The position numbers were made by a program, and so were the translations under genes. The notes below the pieces were generated by a model that had not been told where the DNA came from, searched no databases, and worked only from the letters and a program-made list of their open reading frames with translations. From contig DLRK01000102.1 in assembly GCA_002501065.1 (NCBI GenBank), positions 7,847 to 71,846 on the forward strand: 64,000 nucleotides of DNA. Reading direction: 5' to 3'. This DNA comes from Akkermansiaceae bacterium UBA7890. GTDB taxonomy: Bacteria; Verrucomicrobiota; Verrucomicrobiia; Verrucomicrobiales; Akkermansiaceae. Every line of letters begins with the position of its first letter. Within the stretch, counting starts at the first letter, position 1. This document shows, one piece after another, positions 8,524 to 17,150 of this stretch.

Positions 8524-9135
8524 TTACTCCACCTTCAATTCCGCAATGGCTGCCATCAACTGGTCTGCAATTCGCTGGTAGGCCTCCCGCGACTTTTCCT
8601 TGAGATCCCCGGGGTCGAACTCCACTGGGTCGCCGATGACCACCTGGATGCGATGGGGGCGGAATTTTCCTCCTTTGGGCCATGATTCGTGGGCGCCGAA
8701 AATACGCACTGGTTGCACTGGGACCCCGCTCTTGACCACCAGCATGCCGATGCCTGCCTTAGCCTTCTGCAACCTGCCATCCGCACTACGTGTCCCCTCC
8801 GGGAACATAAGGATACGTTCGTCGTCCTTCAATTTGCGCAGAATGGTTCTCATGCTCTGGAGATCGGCATGGTCGCGGTCGATGGGAAAGGCATTGAGTC
8901 GCGGATAGAGCCATGCCCCGAATCTATGAAAGAGGGATTTTCTCGCCAGAAAGGCGATCGCGGAATTATAGGCGCAGGCCACGATGGGGGGGTCGAGGTA
9001 ACTCGTATGATTGGCGGCAACGATAGCGCCGCCCTGGTGGATGCGCTTGTCCCGATTGTGGATTTCGATATCCGTTCCGATTGAGGCGAACATCGTGCGG
9101 GCGAAGGCCCTGGTCATCCAGTAAAGCGTCCTCAT
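8524..9135 (-). CDS. plsC: 1-acyl-sn-glycerol-3-phosphate acyltransferase
   Basis: 203 residues. A membrane-associated acyltransferase that makes phosphatidic acid from lysophosphatidic acid. The catalytic H-x4-D is H43-D48 in NHTSYLDPP, and the glycerophosphate-binding FPEGTRS is at 111-117. A short hydrophobic N terminus (LYWMTRAFARTMFASIG) suits interfacial binding. It is the last gene of the tyrA-aroA-cmk-plsC operon, and its ATG overlaps the cmk stop by four bases (ATGA), so translation is coupled. Substrate could also be another lysophospholipid, but PlsC is most likely. Confidence 0.9.
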   Translation of the reverse strand: MRTLYWMTRAFARTMFASIGTDIEIHNRDKRIHQGGAIVAANHTSYLDPPIVACAYNSAIAFLARKSLFHRFGAWLYPRLNAFPIDRDHADLQSMRTILRKLKDDERILMFPEGTRSADGRLQKAKAGIGMLVVKSGVPVQPVRIFGAHESWPKGGKFRPHRIQVVIGDPVEFDPGDLKEKSREAYQRIADQLMAAIAELKVE

Positions 9136-9815
9136 ACGAGATTCCTTTCTGATTCACGGTCAAACCAGCCTCGGGTTTCCAGGACTCCAAGGGCCGTTTT
9201 CACCACTTCCTCAATTCCCATTTGAGAGCTGTCAATCACCTCCGCCCCATCCGGCACCACGAGAGGCGAAGTCTTACGGGCGCTGTCCTGGCGGTCCCGC
9301 TCGCCAACCGAGTCCGTCTGCCCCTCGGCAGCCCGACGCTGCCGACGGATCTCCTCGGAGGCCTCGATGTAGATCTTGTAAGGAGTATTCGGGAAGACGA
9401 TGGATCCGATATCACGACCTTCCATCACGAGATCACCGTGTTGCAGAAGTCCACGCTGAAGCGCGACCAGGAGATGACGCACTTCGGGAACAGCTGCTAC
9501 TGCTGAGACCGCTGCGTTCACGTTGTCAGATCGAAGCGCGCTTCCGGGATATTCCCCGTCCAGCAGGATCTGGGAACCGCCATTTTCGACGATGCAGCAC
9601 AAATTGATCGTCTTTACGAGATCGGCCACGGTGATCGGATCGCACGGATTCACTCCATGCTGCATTACGGCCAGCGTTACAGCCCGGTACATTTCGCCCG
9701 AGTTTACCATGATGAGGTTCAGTCGTTCGGCCAGCAGTCTGGCCACCGTGCTCTTGCCGGAGGCCGCCGGACCATCGATGGCGATGGCGTCATATAGAAG
9801 GTTTGGGGAGGACAT
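9132..9815 (-). CDS. cmk: Cytidylate kinase
   Basis: 227 residues, typical size. Phosphorylates CMP and dCMP with ATP in the cytosol. The P-loop GPAASGKST lies at residues 14-22, followed by the NMP-binding segment NSGEMYRAVTL, where most Cmk proteins have D-T-G-x-MYRA. GRDIGSIVFPN corresponds to the family's GRDIGTVVFP, and the lid is rich in arginine (RRQRRAAEG). It lies between aroA (nine-base gap) and plsC (four-base overlap). The Asn-Ser in place of Asp-Thr is a mild deviation. Confidence 0.94.
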   Translation of the reverse strand: MSSPNLLYDAIAIDGPAASGKSTVARLLAERLNLIMVNSGEMYRAVTLAVMQHGVNPCDPITVADLVKTINLCCIVENGGSQILLDGEYPGSALRSDNVNAAVSAVAAVPEVRHLLVALQRGLLQHGDLVMEGRDIGSIVFPNTPYKIYIEASEEIRRQRRAAEGQTDSVGERDRQDSARKTSPLVVPDGAEVIDSSQMGIEEVVKTALGVLETRGWFDRESERNLV

Positions 9816-9824
9816 GAGGAACGC

Positions 9825-11150
9825 TTATTTCTGCTTGTCACAAATCCGTTTCAGATCTCCCTCGAAACCAGGATAGGATGTTGCGATGCACTTTGTGTTC
9901 TGGATCACGGTCTCTCCTTCTGCAAAGAGTCCGGCGATGGCAAAGGCCATCGCAATCCGGTGATCACCGGAACAGTCCAGAGTCGCCCCTCGCAACCTGT
10001 TCCCGCCGATCACACTCATGCCGTCGTCATGCTCGGTCACGTCCGCGCCCATCGCCCGCAGGTTGTCCACCACCGCCCTGATCCGATCGGTTTCCTTGAC
10101 ACGCAATTCGGCCGCATTGCGAATAGTCATCGTCCCCCCTGCGAGAGCACCAGCTACCGCCAGAACGGGTATCTCGTCGATGAGGTTGGGTATCTCGTCC
10201 TCGCGAATTTCCGTGCCGCTGAGTGTGCCGCCCCCTACTTCCAGATTCCCGGAAGGTTCTTCCTTTTCTCCGGAAGTGCGTATCGTGTCCTTGATTCTGG
10301 CGCCCATGCGCAGCAGAACATTGAGCAACGCCGTGCGGGTGGGATTCAAACCCACGTTCCTGATGAGAAGTTTTGAGTTTCGCTTGGCGGCGGCGGCCAC
10401 GATCCAGAAGGCGGCACTGGAGATATCTCCGGGGACGTCGATGTCGATCGCCTCCGGAACCTGTCCGCCGTAGATCGTGATTTCGTTTCCGTTCCGCACC
10501 GTGCGAACCCGGAATCTGGCGAGCATACGCTCAGTGTGATCCCTGGTCTCGGCTGGTTGCTCCACCGTGGTCCTGCCTTTGGCAAACAGCCCCGCCAGGA
10601 GGATCGCGCTTTTCACCTGTGCACTCGCCATCGGCATGACGTAATGAATTGGTTCAAGGAGTCCTCCATGAAAGACCAGGGGCGCGCAACCCTCGTTCAT
10701 GCCCATCCCCTCGATGCGAGCCCCCATGCGTTCCAGCGGGCGCATGATTCGTCCCATGGGACGGGAAGAGAGGGATTCATCCCCAGTGAGGGTACACCCG
10801 AACTCCTGGCCAGCCAACACCCCTGCCAGAAGGCGCATTCCAGTGCCGGAGTTCCCACAGTCGATGGGTCCACTCGGGGGGACAAGTTGCATCCCTCTGC
10901 CGTGGACGATCACTTCGATTGGGCCATGTTCGTTGGTCTCCAGATAATCACAATTGACACCGAGACTCTCCATCGCCCGGAGGGTGTTCAGACAATCTTC
11001 GCTGGGGAGGTAATTACGGATGTGGCAAGCGCCATTGGAGAGGCCTGCGATAATGGCGGAGCGATGCGAAATGCTCTTGTCGCCGGGCACAGTGAGTTCG
11101 GCCGAAAAATCTCCTATCGGGCTTACCCGCAATGAGTTGGAACCTGTCAT
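9825..11150 (-). CDS. aroA: 3-phosphoshikimate 1-carboxyvinyltransferase (EPSP synthase)
   Basis: 441 residues. Joins shikimate-3-phosphate and phosphoenolpyruvate in the shikimate pathway. Family motifs in order: PGDKSISHRSAI near the N terminus, CGNSGTGMRLLAG (PEP binding), RPMGRIMRPL, MASAQVKSAILLAG, DISSAAFWIVAAA, RVKETDRI and GDHRIAMAFAIAGL. The AQVKSA form with ETRDHTERML recalls class II enzymes. I use the ATG at 11150, which shares one base with the tyrA stop (TGATG); a GTG one codon earlier is possible. Operon order tyrA-aroA-cmk-plsC groups aromatic synthesis with nucleotide and lipid genes. Confidence 0.97.
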   Translation of the reverse strand: MTGSNSLRVSPIGDFSAELTVPGDKSISHRSAIIAGLSNGACHIRNYLPSEDCLNTLRAMESLGVNCDYLETNEHGPIEVIVHGRGMQLVPPSGPIDCGNSGTGMRLLAGVLAGQEFGCTLTGDESLSSRPMGRIMRPLERMGARIEGMGMNEGCAPLVFHGGLLEPIHYVMPMASAQVKSAILLAGLFAKGRTTVEQPAETRDHTERMLARFRVRTVRNGNEITIYGGQVPEAIDIDVPGDISSAAFWIVAAAAKRNSKLLIRNVGLNPTRTALLNVLLRMGARIKDTIRTSGEKEEPSGNLEVGGGTLSGTEIREDEIPNLIDEIPVLAVAGALAGGTMTIRNAAELRVKETDRIRAVVDNLRAMGADVTEHDDGMSVIGGNRLRGATLDCSGDHRIAMAFAIAGLFAEGETVIQNTKCIATSYPGFEGDLKRICDKQK

Positions 11151-12010
11151 CACTCTATCCGGTCGAGGGTTTGGCGTCGTGCCTGCCCTTTCTCTAGAAC
11201 TCTCAGGATCGCCTCTTCATCCCCTGCCGTCAGAAAATCGGCCAGTCGGTTGAGGATGGACGCACCCTCCCGCAGGGGTTCCGCAATCTGGTGCCTGTTT
11301 TCCAAGAGAATCTCGACCCACATCGCGGGATCGCCTGCTGCAACCCGGCTGGTGTCACGTAATCCCTGACCGGCAAACCTGCCATCTTCCGAATTCTCAA
11401 GGGCAATCAGGGCGCAAATGGAGGAGAGGATGTGGGGCAGATGACTGATGCGTGCTACCAGACGATCATGCTCACTGGCGCTCATTACAGCCGAGCGGGC
11501 ACCAAGGCCGATCCAGAACTCCATCAAACGCTGCACTTCATTCTCCGGTCGTTCATTTTCATTGGTAAGGATGCAGGGGGCTCCGACAAAAAGATCTTCA
11601 TCAGCAGCTCCGAAGCCGGTGCGCTCGGACCCGGCCATGGGGTGACTTCCGATAAAAGAGACGTTCTTATTCTTCATGTCCTTGCCGAGGGACTCATGGG
11701 GGTGGGTCTTGACACTGCCAACATCGGTAAGGCAGGCCCCTGTGGGCAAACCAGCCTCAAGCACTCGCCTGCCGAGGCTCTTCAGTGCCCCAACCGGCAC
11801 AGCGAGGATGACCAACTCCGCATCGCGGACTGCAAGGGAGAGATCATCGGTGACACACTCGAAACCGGTGGCGCGGATTTCTGCCACGCGTTCCGGATTG
11901 CGTCCCCAGAGGATAACCGAACTTTCCGGGTGTCGCTTGCGGACAGCCAATGCCACCGAACCACCCAATACACCGGGTCCCAGGACAGCAATGCGGCGAA
12001 ACTCAGTCAC
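11150..12010 (-). CDS. tyrA: Prephenate dehydrogenase
   Basis: 286 residues from the GTG at 12010; a TTG at 12049 would add 13 residues. NAD(P)-dependent oxidative decarboxylation of prephenate in tyrosine synthesis. The Rossmann motif is RRIAVLGPGVLGGSVALAV at the very N terminus, which supports the shorter start. SHPMAGSERTG carries the catalytic histidine region, and ISHLPHILSS with GGR-like GLRDTSRVAAGDP belongs to the helical substrate domain. There is no ACT or chorismate mutase domain, so this is the short monofunctional form. First gene of the operon leading to plsC. Confidence 0.92.
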   Translation of the reverse strand: MTEFRRIAVLGPGVLGGSVALAVRKRHPESSVILWGRNPERVAEIRATGFECVTDDLSLAVRDAELVILAVPVGALKSLGRRVLEAGLPTGACLTDVGSVKTHPHESLGKDMKNKNVSFIGSHPMAGSERTGFGAADEDLFVGAPCILTNENERPENEVQRLMEFWIGLGARSAVMSASEHDRLVARISHLPHILSSICALIALENSEDGRFAGQGLRDTSRVAAGDPAMWVEILLENRHQIAEPLREGASILNRLADFLTAGDEEAILRVLEKGQARRQTLDRIE

Positions 12011-12087
12011 ACGAACGGTGAGCAAACCAAGGCCGGACCCTTCTGACAAGGCCTAGTGAGTAGCGGTGTCTCAGGGTGGCTGCAGCC

Positions 12088-12483
12088 TCAGGGGACTCGG
12101 AACTTGTGATCTGGATCCGGATCGTTCGGATCGCGCACCAGAGTTCCCGGTGGAATGGCCCGGACATCGACAGGGTCATTAGTAAAGGGATTGAAAACAA
12201 ATCCCTCCTTGCCCGGGATGGGCACCGCCACCCGATAGCCCTTCCGTGCCGGAGGGTTGGACGCGGGATCCCGGGGTTCCGGCGAAGGATTGTCGCTGGA
12301 TTCGCCTTCCCGAGCCTTGTCGCGTGCTTCCCGGATGCCTTCCTGCTCCTCAGAAGTGAGATTTCTGTCCTCAGCCGGATCCGGATATCCCGGGCCGTTT
12401 GGATTTGGCGGATAGGGGTAGTAACAGGAACTCAACAAGGCAGAGATGAGAGCCAGGGAGAGGAAAATAAGCTTGGTTTTCAT
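12088..12483 (-). CDS. Small proline-rich lipoprotein
   Basis: 131 residues. The N terminus is a lipoprotein signal ending in LISALLSSC, so C20 should be lipidated and the protein should sit in a membrane facing the periplasm or surface. The mature part begins with a Pro/Tyr/Asn-rich stretch (YYPYPPNPNGPGYPDP), then a charged helix (SEEQEGIREARDKAREG) and a C-terminal part with GYRVAVPIPGKEGFVFNP. No known domain recognised. Unrelated in function to its neighbours as far as can be seen; 77 bases separate it from tyrA's start. Confidence 0.75.
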   Translation of the reverse strand: MKTKLIFLSLALISALLSSCYYPYPPNPNGPGYPDPAEDRNLTSEEQEGIREARDKAREGESSDNPSPEPRDPASNPPARKGYRVAVPIPGKEGFVFNPFTNDPVDVRAIPPGTLVRDPNDPDPDHKFRVP

Positions 12484-12957
12484 GGCTGAACGGAGATAGA
12501 TGGAACGGCGGGAAAAACCGCATTTCGTGATGCCCTCATCATGCTTCAGCTTTTCCCGGAGTCAAGTCGGGGGGCGGGACAATCTAACAGAGTCAAAATG
12601 GCCCGCGTAGAGCTACATTCACAGGATTTCCGGGCATGAAGTGCCGAAAAGCGGTGTTGAAAGCCTGAAGCAATCTGATCGATGCGCAGATTATTTGGCG
12701 ATTTCGAGCATCCTTTCAACAGGGATTTAACGGAATCGTGTGACGGGTAATGCGTTCTCACAACTGCCGGATACCTTCCCGTTCTTCCAAATCAAGGGAC
12801 ATTGGGTCCTTGCGAAGCGCTATCTGCCGGGCTCTGCAATCCTTTCCCCCCTCAGGAATTTGTGACCGTCCCCTGTGAGTTGTCCTCTTAACGGCGGCAT
12901 CCTAAAGCGGTTGCAGTCTACTCGTCAGCGTCTCATGCTGTGAATTCCGCGTTCCCT
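12484..12957. other. Intergenic region, no feature recognised
   Basis: This gap lies between the divergent lipoprotein and IF-1-like genes. I looked for a tRNA (including tRNA-Sec because selB is next), a riboswitch-like structure and short coding frames, and found nothing convincing. A 71-codon minus-strand frame at 12546-12761 lacks any coding character. Confidence 0.4.
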
Positions 12958-13185
12958 ATGTCCGAACCTCCCATCGTGACCACCGGTGTGATCCGCGAAG
13001 TCCTGCCGGACTCCGTCTTTCGTGTAGAACTGCCAAACGGAAAACTTGTGATTGGTCACCTGCCCGGTCGCCTTGCAGGATTGGCGGAGGAACTTGTTTT
13101 GAGTGGTCGTGTTCATCTCGAAATGACCCCCTTTGATTTCGAGAAAGCCCGGATCGTGGGACCTGTGAAACATTCCGATGAGTAG
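12958..13185 (+). CDS. Divergent translation initiation factor IF-1-like protein
   Basis: 75 residues from the ATG at 12958; an in-frame start at 12940 is possible. One S1-type OB fold as in IF-1: GVIREVLPDSVFRVELPNGK matches the IF-1 N-terminal strands and VHLEMTPFDFEKARIV the C-terminal strand. The segment that in canonical IF-1 is basic and contacts the 30S subunit (normally GKMRKNYIRILPGD) reads GRLAGLAEELVLSG, so the arginines and lysines are gone. It overlaps selB by eight bases, which implies coupled expression and perhaps a role with SelB rather than general initiation. It may still be the only infA, which cannot be judged here. Confidence 0.8.
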   Translation: MSEPPIVTTGVIREVLPDSVFRVELPNGKLVIGHLPGRLAGLAEELVLSGRVHLEMTPFDFEKARIVGPVKHSDE

Positions 13186-15118
13186 CGAACGTCACTATAT
13201 CCTTGGGACAGCTGGTCATATCGATCATGGAAAGTCGTCCCTTGTGCGGGCCCTGACCGGGACTGATCCAGACCGACTTCCCGAGGAGCAGCGCCGAGGA
13301 GTGACCATCGAACTGGGCTTTGCTCACCTTACCCTGGAGGATGAGTCCCGGAAAGACACCGTGTTTGAACTGGGGATCGTGGACGTTCCCGGTCACGCCG
13401 ACTTTGTAAATAACATGGTGGCGGGGGTGGGAGGCATGGATGTTGCCCTTTTTGTAGTGGCAGCGGATGACGGTTGGATGCCGCAGTCGGAGGAACACCT
13501 GCACATCCTGACATTTCTTGGGGTTCGGCGTTGTGTGGTGGCCCTCACAAAATCCGATCTTGCTGAGGATCTTGACTTCTCCATTGAATTTGTGAGGGAC
13601 AGCCTGCGGAACACCATTCTTGAGAGCGCTCCCATCGTTCCGGTTTCCTCCATTACTGGCCAGGGCATCGAGCAGTTGCGAACGGCACTGTGTTCCCAGT
13701 TGATCTCTGCTCCCCCGGTAGCTGATTTTGGCAAACCTCTCCTGCCGGTGGATCGCGCATTCTCGGTGAAAGGGATCGGCACCGTGGTCACTGGAACTCT
13801 TTCTGGTGGTTCTCTTGGAGTGGGTGACAGCCTCATCCTGCAACCGGTTGGTTTGCCTGCGCACGTCCGGGCGATTCAGAATCACAGCCACTCCGTGGAG
13901 AGTGCGCATCCGGGCATGCGCACCGCGCTGAATCTCCCCGAGTTACAGGTCTCCACGAGGGATCGTTCCGGCGCAGGTCGGGGCACCCTCGTGACTGGGG
14001 TTCAGGCGGGAAAATCTACGGATACAATCAACATCAATATGCAGCGGTTGAACCGGGAAATTCCGGGTCAATTGGCCACCAGGCGGGCCCTTCCATCGGG
14101 ACGCCGTGTGCGCGTGCACCACGGATCGGGATCCACGGGGGCGCGCATCTTCTTTGTCGAAGGCACGAGCATCTCCCCCGGACAGACGGCCCTGGCGCAA
14201 CTGCGGCTTGATGAGCCGCGTTTCATGATGGTGGGAGATCACGTCGTCCTCCGGGACTGGTCCGGAGAGGCCACCGTGGGGGGAGGGCTGGTTCTCGACG
14301 CCGATGCCAGTCGGCGGCGGCTGCGCAACGAGGAACAGGTGCAGTTTCTGCGGCAGCGAGCGGAGGCTCCGGGCAATCTGTCTGTTCTCCTGACTTCGGC
14401 CCTGGAGCGCGACTCCCTGGTTGATCTTGCCGGACTGAAACTGCGCCTGAGGTTTCCTGACGGAGAAATCGATGAGGTCGTAAAGGAGCTTCTCACCGAA
14501 GGGGTCGCCTGTGAACTCGGCAGTCATCTGGCCGCGGCGTCATGGTGGAAGGAGTTGCTCACCCGGGCTTCCGGCCTCGTGGGGGCCTTCCACAGGAAGA
14601 ACGCCGATCTGCCTGGTCTCCATCTGGAAGATCTCCGGAAAAGTGTTCAGGATGGATTGCCCGATCCAGGCCTCTTTGATCTCATGGTGCAGCACCTTGG
14701 AGAGCGGGGCGTTGTTCAGCGGGGAACCATTCTGGCGCAAGAGGCCTTTAGTCCGGCCCTTTCCGATGACATCAGGACCGCCGCCGAGAGAATCGAGCAA
14801 GCTCTGCGTCGGGAACCACTGAGCCCCCCGGGTCGGGCTGAACTGGCCGCCGGGACATCCTCCCAACGTGCCCTCTCCTTCCTCATTCGGAGCGGAGCAG
14901 TCACTGAGTTGACCGAAAAGGTCATCATTCTGACCGAGATCTATGATCAGGCCTGTGAACAAATCCTCGACTTCCTCCAGTCGCAGGGTCAGGCCACCGC
15001 CAGTGATCTGCGTCAGCATCTTGATACCAGTCGACGGATCATCATGCCTCTTCTCGAACGCATGGATACGGAGGGAAAAACCCGGCGTAACGGTGACTAC
15101 CGAACCGCGATCTCCTGA
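13178..15118 (+). CDS. selB: Selenocysteine-specific translation elongation factor SelB
   Basis: 646 residues. A GTPase that brings Sec-tRNA(Sec) to UGA codons marked by a SECIS hairpin. G motifs are GHIDHGKSSLV (G1), DVPGHADFVNNM (G3) and LTKSD (G4); RRGVTIELGFAHL is the SelB form of the switch I region. Beta-barrel domains follow (FSVKGIGTVVTGTLSGG), and the C-terminal 230 residues look like the winged-helix domains that bind SECIS RNA (for example QATASDLRQHLDTSRRIIMP). The start overlaps the IF-1-like gene by eight bases. selA, selD, tRNA-Sec and a selenoprotein are not in the window. Confidence 0.94.
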   Translation: MSSERHYILGTAGHIDHGKSSLVRALTGTDPDRLPEEQRRGVTIELGFAHLTLEDESRKDTVFELGIVDVPGHADFVNNMVAGVGGMDVALFVVAADDGWMPQSEEHLHILTFLGVRRCVVALTKSDLAEDLDFSIEFVRDSLRNTILESAPIVPVSSITGQGIEQLRTALCSQLISAPPVADFGKPLLPVDRAFSVKGIGTVVTGTLSGGSLGVGDSLILQPVGLPAHVRAIQNHSHSVESAHPGMRTALNLPELQVSTRDRSGAGRGTLVTGVQAGKSTDTININMQRLNREIPGQLATRRALPSGRRVRVHHGSGSTGARIFFVEGTSISPGQTALAQLRLDEPRFMMVGDHVVLRDWSGEATVGGGLVLDADASRRRLRNEEQVQFLRQRAEAPGNLSVLLTSALERDSLVDLAGLKLRLRFPDGEIDEVVKELLTEGVACELGSHLAAASWWKELLTRASGLVGAFHRKNADLPGLHLEDLRKSVQDGLPDPGLFDLMVQHLGERGVVQRGTILAQEAFSPALSDDIRTAAERIEQALRREPLSPPGRAELAAGTSSQRALSFLIRSGAVTELTEKVIILTEIYDQACEQILDFLQSQGQATASDLRQHLDTSRRIIMPLLERMDTEGKTRRNGDYRTAIS

Positions 15119-15127
15119 AAATGCGCG

Positions 15128-16159
15128 CTAGGGGCTGATCTCCTTCACCCGGTAGAACACGGATTGACCATCAAGGATTGGATCGTTGTCGGTGAAATCA
15201 GTGGTGATTTCATGGCCGATAATATCACGCAGGCGGTTCCAGTGAATGAGGTCGCTCGAGCGCTCCGCAGCATATCCTCTTCCGGGGAGCGATGAGAAGG
15301 TGATCGTAAAGGAGTTGAACCCTTCCGAAGTGATGTTGGCCGTAAGGTTGACGATCTCAAGGGGAGGCGGAGCGCTGCCATTCACCGTGATGGTGAGGGT
15401 GCTGGAGGCAGTGGCCCCTTTGTTGTCGGTGACCGTCCAGTTGGCGATCACCGCCAGGATTTCTCCCTCCCCCAGCGACAGATAGACGGGGTCCGAGGGG
15501 GCGAAGGTGTAACTGCCGTCAGGGTTGATGGCCAAACCGGTAACCGGTTCGTCCAGACTGTAGGTCAGGGAGGCATCGGGGTCGGGGTCGGTGGCGACCA
15601 GTTGCCCTGAAATGCCCGGCGTCATGCTGACGAGGTCATAAGTGTCCTCGGATCTGCCCAGGACCCGCGGGTTGAGTCCGGTGAACTCATTGTCACCGGT
15701 GAAGACGTTGAAGTCGAAGAATCCGGGCTGGGTCACGATCTCGTGGGAGAAATCAAGTTGCTGGACAGCATTGAAAACAAACCCGGGGTCCTGGTAGGTG
15801 AAGGTCTGTCCCCCGTGCCTGAGGACCAGGGTGCTCCCAGGCACTGTGGCGGAGGGTCCTGAGAAGAGAGGCGGGTTGGCAACGGTGTCGGCCGGGAAGG
15901 AGATGTTGCCGGTGATGATGCCGCCTGCAGTTCCCGTTTCTTCCCATCTCAGGTTGAAGGAAAGCGCCTCACCGGCTCCATTCGGAGTGGCGGTGGCCGT
16001 GGCGGTGCTGGTGGCCGCTACCACTTCAGGGGCGTTGTTTCCTGGTGATGCCCCGGCAGAAGCAAGAATCGCAGCCAGTAGCAGGCCCCGGATGCGGAGC
16101 GCACCAGATCTCCTCCGGGAGTATATTTCTGCGCCAAACCGGGGCGAATTCCCTGTCAT
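15128..16159 (-). CDS. Secreted protein with VCBS/cadherin-like domain
   Basis: 343 residues with an N-terminal hydrophobic export segment (LLLAAILASAGASPG) and a Thr/Ala repeat (TSTATATATP). Residues 200-265 form a VCBS/cadherin-like beta domain with the hallmark DGSYTFAPSD and VTDNKGATASSTLTITVNG. The last 70 residues are a short module with S-S-D-L-x2-W and FYRVKEIS that recurs in the large surface proteins at the right end of the window. Probably exported and cell-surface associated; no catalytic domain seen. It ends ten bases from the convergent selB stop. Confidence 0.7.
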   Translation of the reverse strand: MTGNSPRFGAEIYSRRRSGALRIRGLLLAAILASAGASPGNNAPEVVAATSTATATATPNGAGEALSFNLRWEETGTAGGIITGNISFPADTVANPPLFSGPSATVPGSTLVLRHGGQTFTYQDPGFVFNAVQQLDFSHEIVTQPGFFDFNVFTGDNEFTGLNPRVLGRSEDTYDLVSMTPGISGQLVATDPDPDASLTYSLDEPVTGLAINPDGSYTFAPSDPVYLSLGEGEILAVIANWTVTDNKGATASSTLTITVNGSAPPPLEIVNLTANITSEGFNSFTITFSSLPGRGYAAERSSDLIHWNRLRDIIGHEITTDFTDNDPILDGQSVFYRVKEISP

Positions 16160-16361
16160 TATGGCATGTTAGATGCGGAGTGCTGAATCGTCAACAAGTC
16201 ATCAATATCCCGATTTACGGAATACATTCCTCGAATCATAGATCACAGGAAATCGGATCAAGCGAGGGGCAGTTTATTCGGTCATCTCTACCAGGATTCG
16301 CAGGAAGCGCCTTGGCGGCCTTCCCAAGTCCATCCCGGTGCCCTTTTGTCTGGGACAGGCC

Positions 16362-16913
16362 TTACTCCACGATGCTGAGACTGCGCTTGATGCTCGTTAT
16401 CCTTCCCGTCGCATCAGTTTTCATCACCACTCCGGAGAACTTCTTGAAAAACTTCCCGGTGACGAATGACCAGGTGCTGCCTTTGCGCGAGATCCGCATT
16501 TCGAAATCCCGATCGACGAACTGTTCTCCGTAGATAGCCTGCAAGGCTGCCAGCATGGTTTCCCCGTCGGCGCCCTTCTTGAGTCGGAAGGAAGGAAGAA
16601 GGAGTGCCGGGAGCTCTTTGATTTCCGAGGAGCTACCTGGAAATTGCACATGCTTCACGCCGCCAGGTGTCATGGCGCAGGTGGTTTCCCGGGTCGTTGA
16701 GGTGTCCCCTTCACGGGTCCTGATCCTGGCTTCATAAAAGGTGCAGGCAAAACACTTTGCCACCGAGGGGTTGTCGATGGGCTTAACCGTGATGGTCGTG
16801 TTCCGCAGGATATCCTGAAGAATTTCCTTCTCGATCCTGCGAGTGTCTTCATCCGCGGAGGCGGAGGCGACGATCAGCGGCAGGAAGGCAAGCAGGGTGG
16901 GAATAATCTTCAT
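16362..16913 (-). CDS. Exported protein of unknown function
   Basis: 183 residues with a clear signal peptide (MKIIPTLLAFLPLIVASASA, cleavage before DEDT). The mature part has three cysteines (CFAC and TTCAMT), possibly forming a disulfide, and mixed alpha/beta character, with a C-terminal FVTGKFFKKFSGVVMKT segment. I recognise no family. It is divergent from the secreted protein at 17151, and an inverted repeat lies between them. Confidence 0.65.
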   Translation of the reverse strand: MKIIPTLLAFLPLIVASASADEDTRRIEKEILQDILRNTTITVKPIDNPSVAKCFACTFYEARIRTREGDTSTTRETTCAMTPGGVKHVQFPGSSSEIKELPALLLPSFRLKKGADGETMLAALQAIYGEQFVDRDFEMRISRKGSTWSFVTGKFFKKFSGVVMKTDATGRITSIKRSLSIVE

Positions 16914-17001
16914 GGAGCAGGAACAGTGGCTGGGGAGCTTTTTTTCACCAAGTTGAAAATCGCGGGGCGCCAGTGCGGTTGTATCAGCAACAGGCAGTCA
17001 A

Positions 17002-17076
17002 TCGAGGGAGTGAGATCCAAGGTTCTGCAAAATAATATATACTAGACTGAAAACTTCTGCGATCTCACTCCCTTGA
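17002..17076. repeat. Long-spaced inverted repeat between divergent genes
   Basis: The arms AGGGAGTGAGATC (17005-17017) and GATCTCACTCCCT (17061-17073) are perfect over 13 bases, extend to 16 with one G/T mismatch, and continue outward with GGCAG (16993-16997) against CTGCC (17082-17086). The 43-base centre is AT-rich (AATAATATATACTAG). It could be a cruciform, a regulatory element of the divergent promoter, or a small MITE/REP-like element. Confidence 0.65.
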
Positions 17077-17150
17077 GGAAGCTGCCTCGTTTCTTGGACA
17101 GGTTGAACTTGCCGCACGGCACGGGGTAGCTCTAAAAGGCTTCCACGCAC

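Noticed and set aside
10340..10370. A GGGATTCAAACCC stretch resembling a tRNA T-arm
   Set aside because: It lies within aroA, and no acceptor stem, anticodon arm or D-arm can be formed around it.
12484..12957. Possible tRNA-Sec or SECIS near selB
   Set aside because: No long acceptor/variable-arm structure and no UGA-containing reading frame with a following hairpin could be found.
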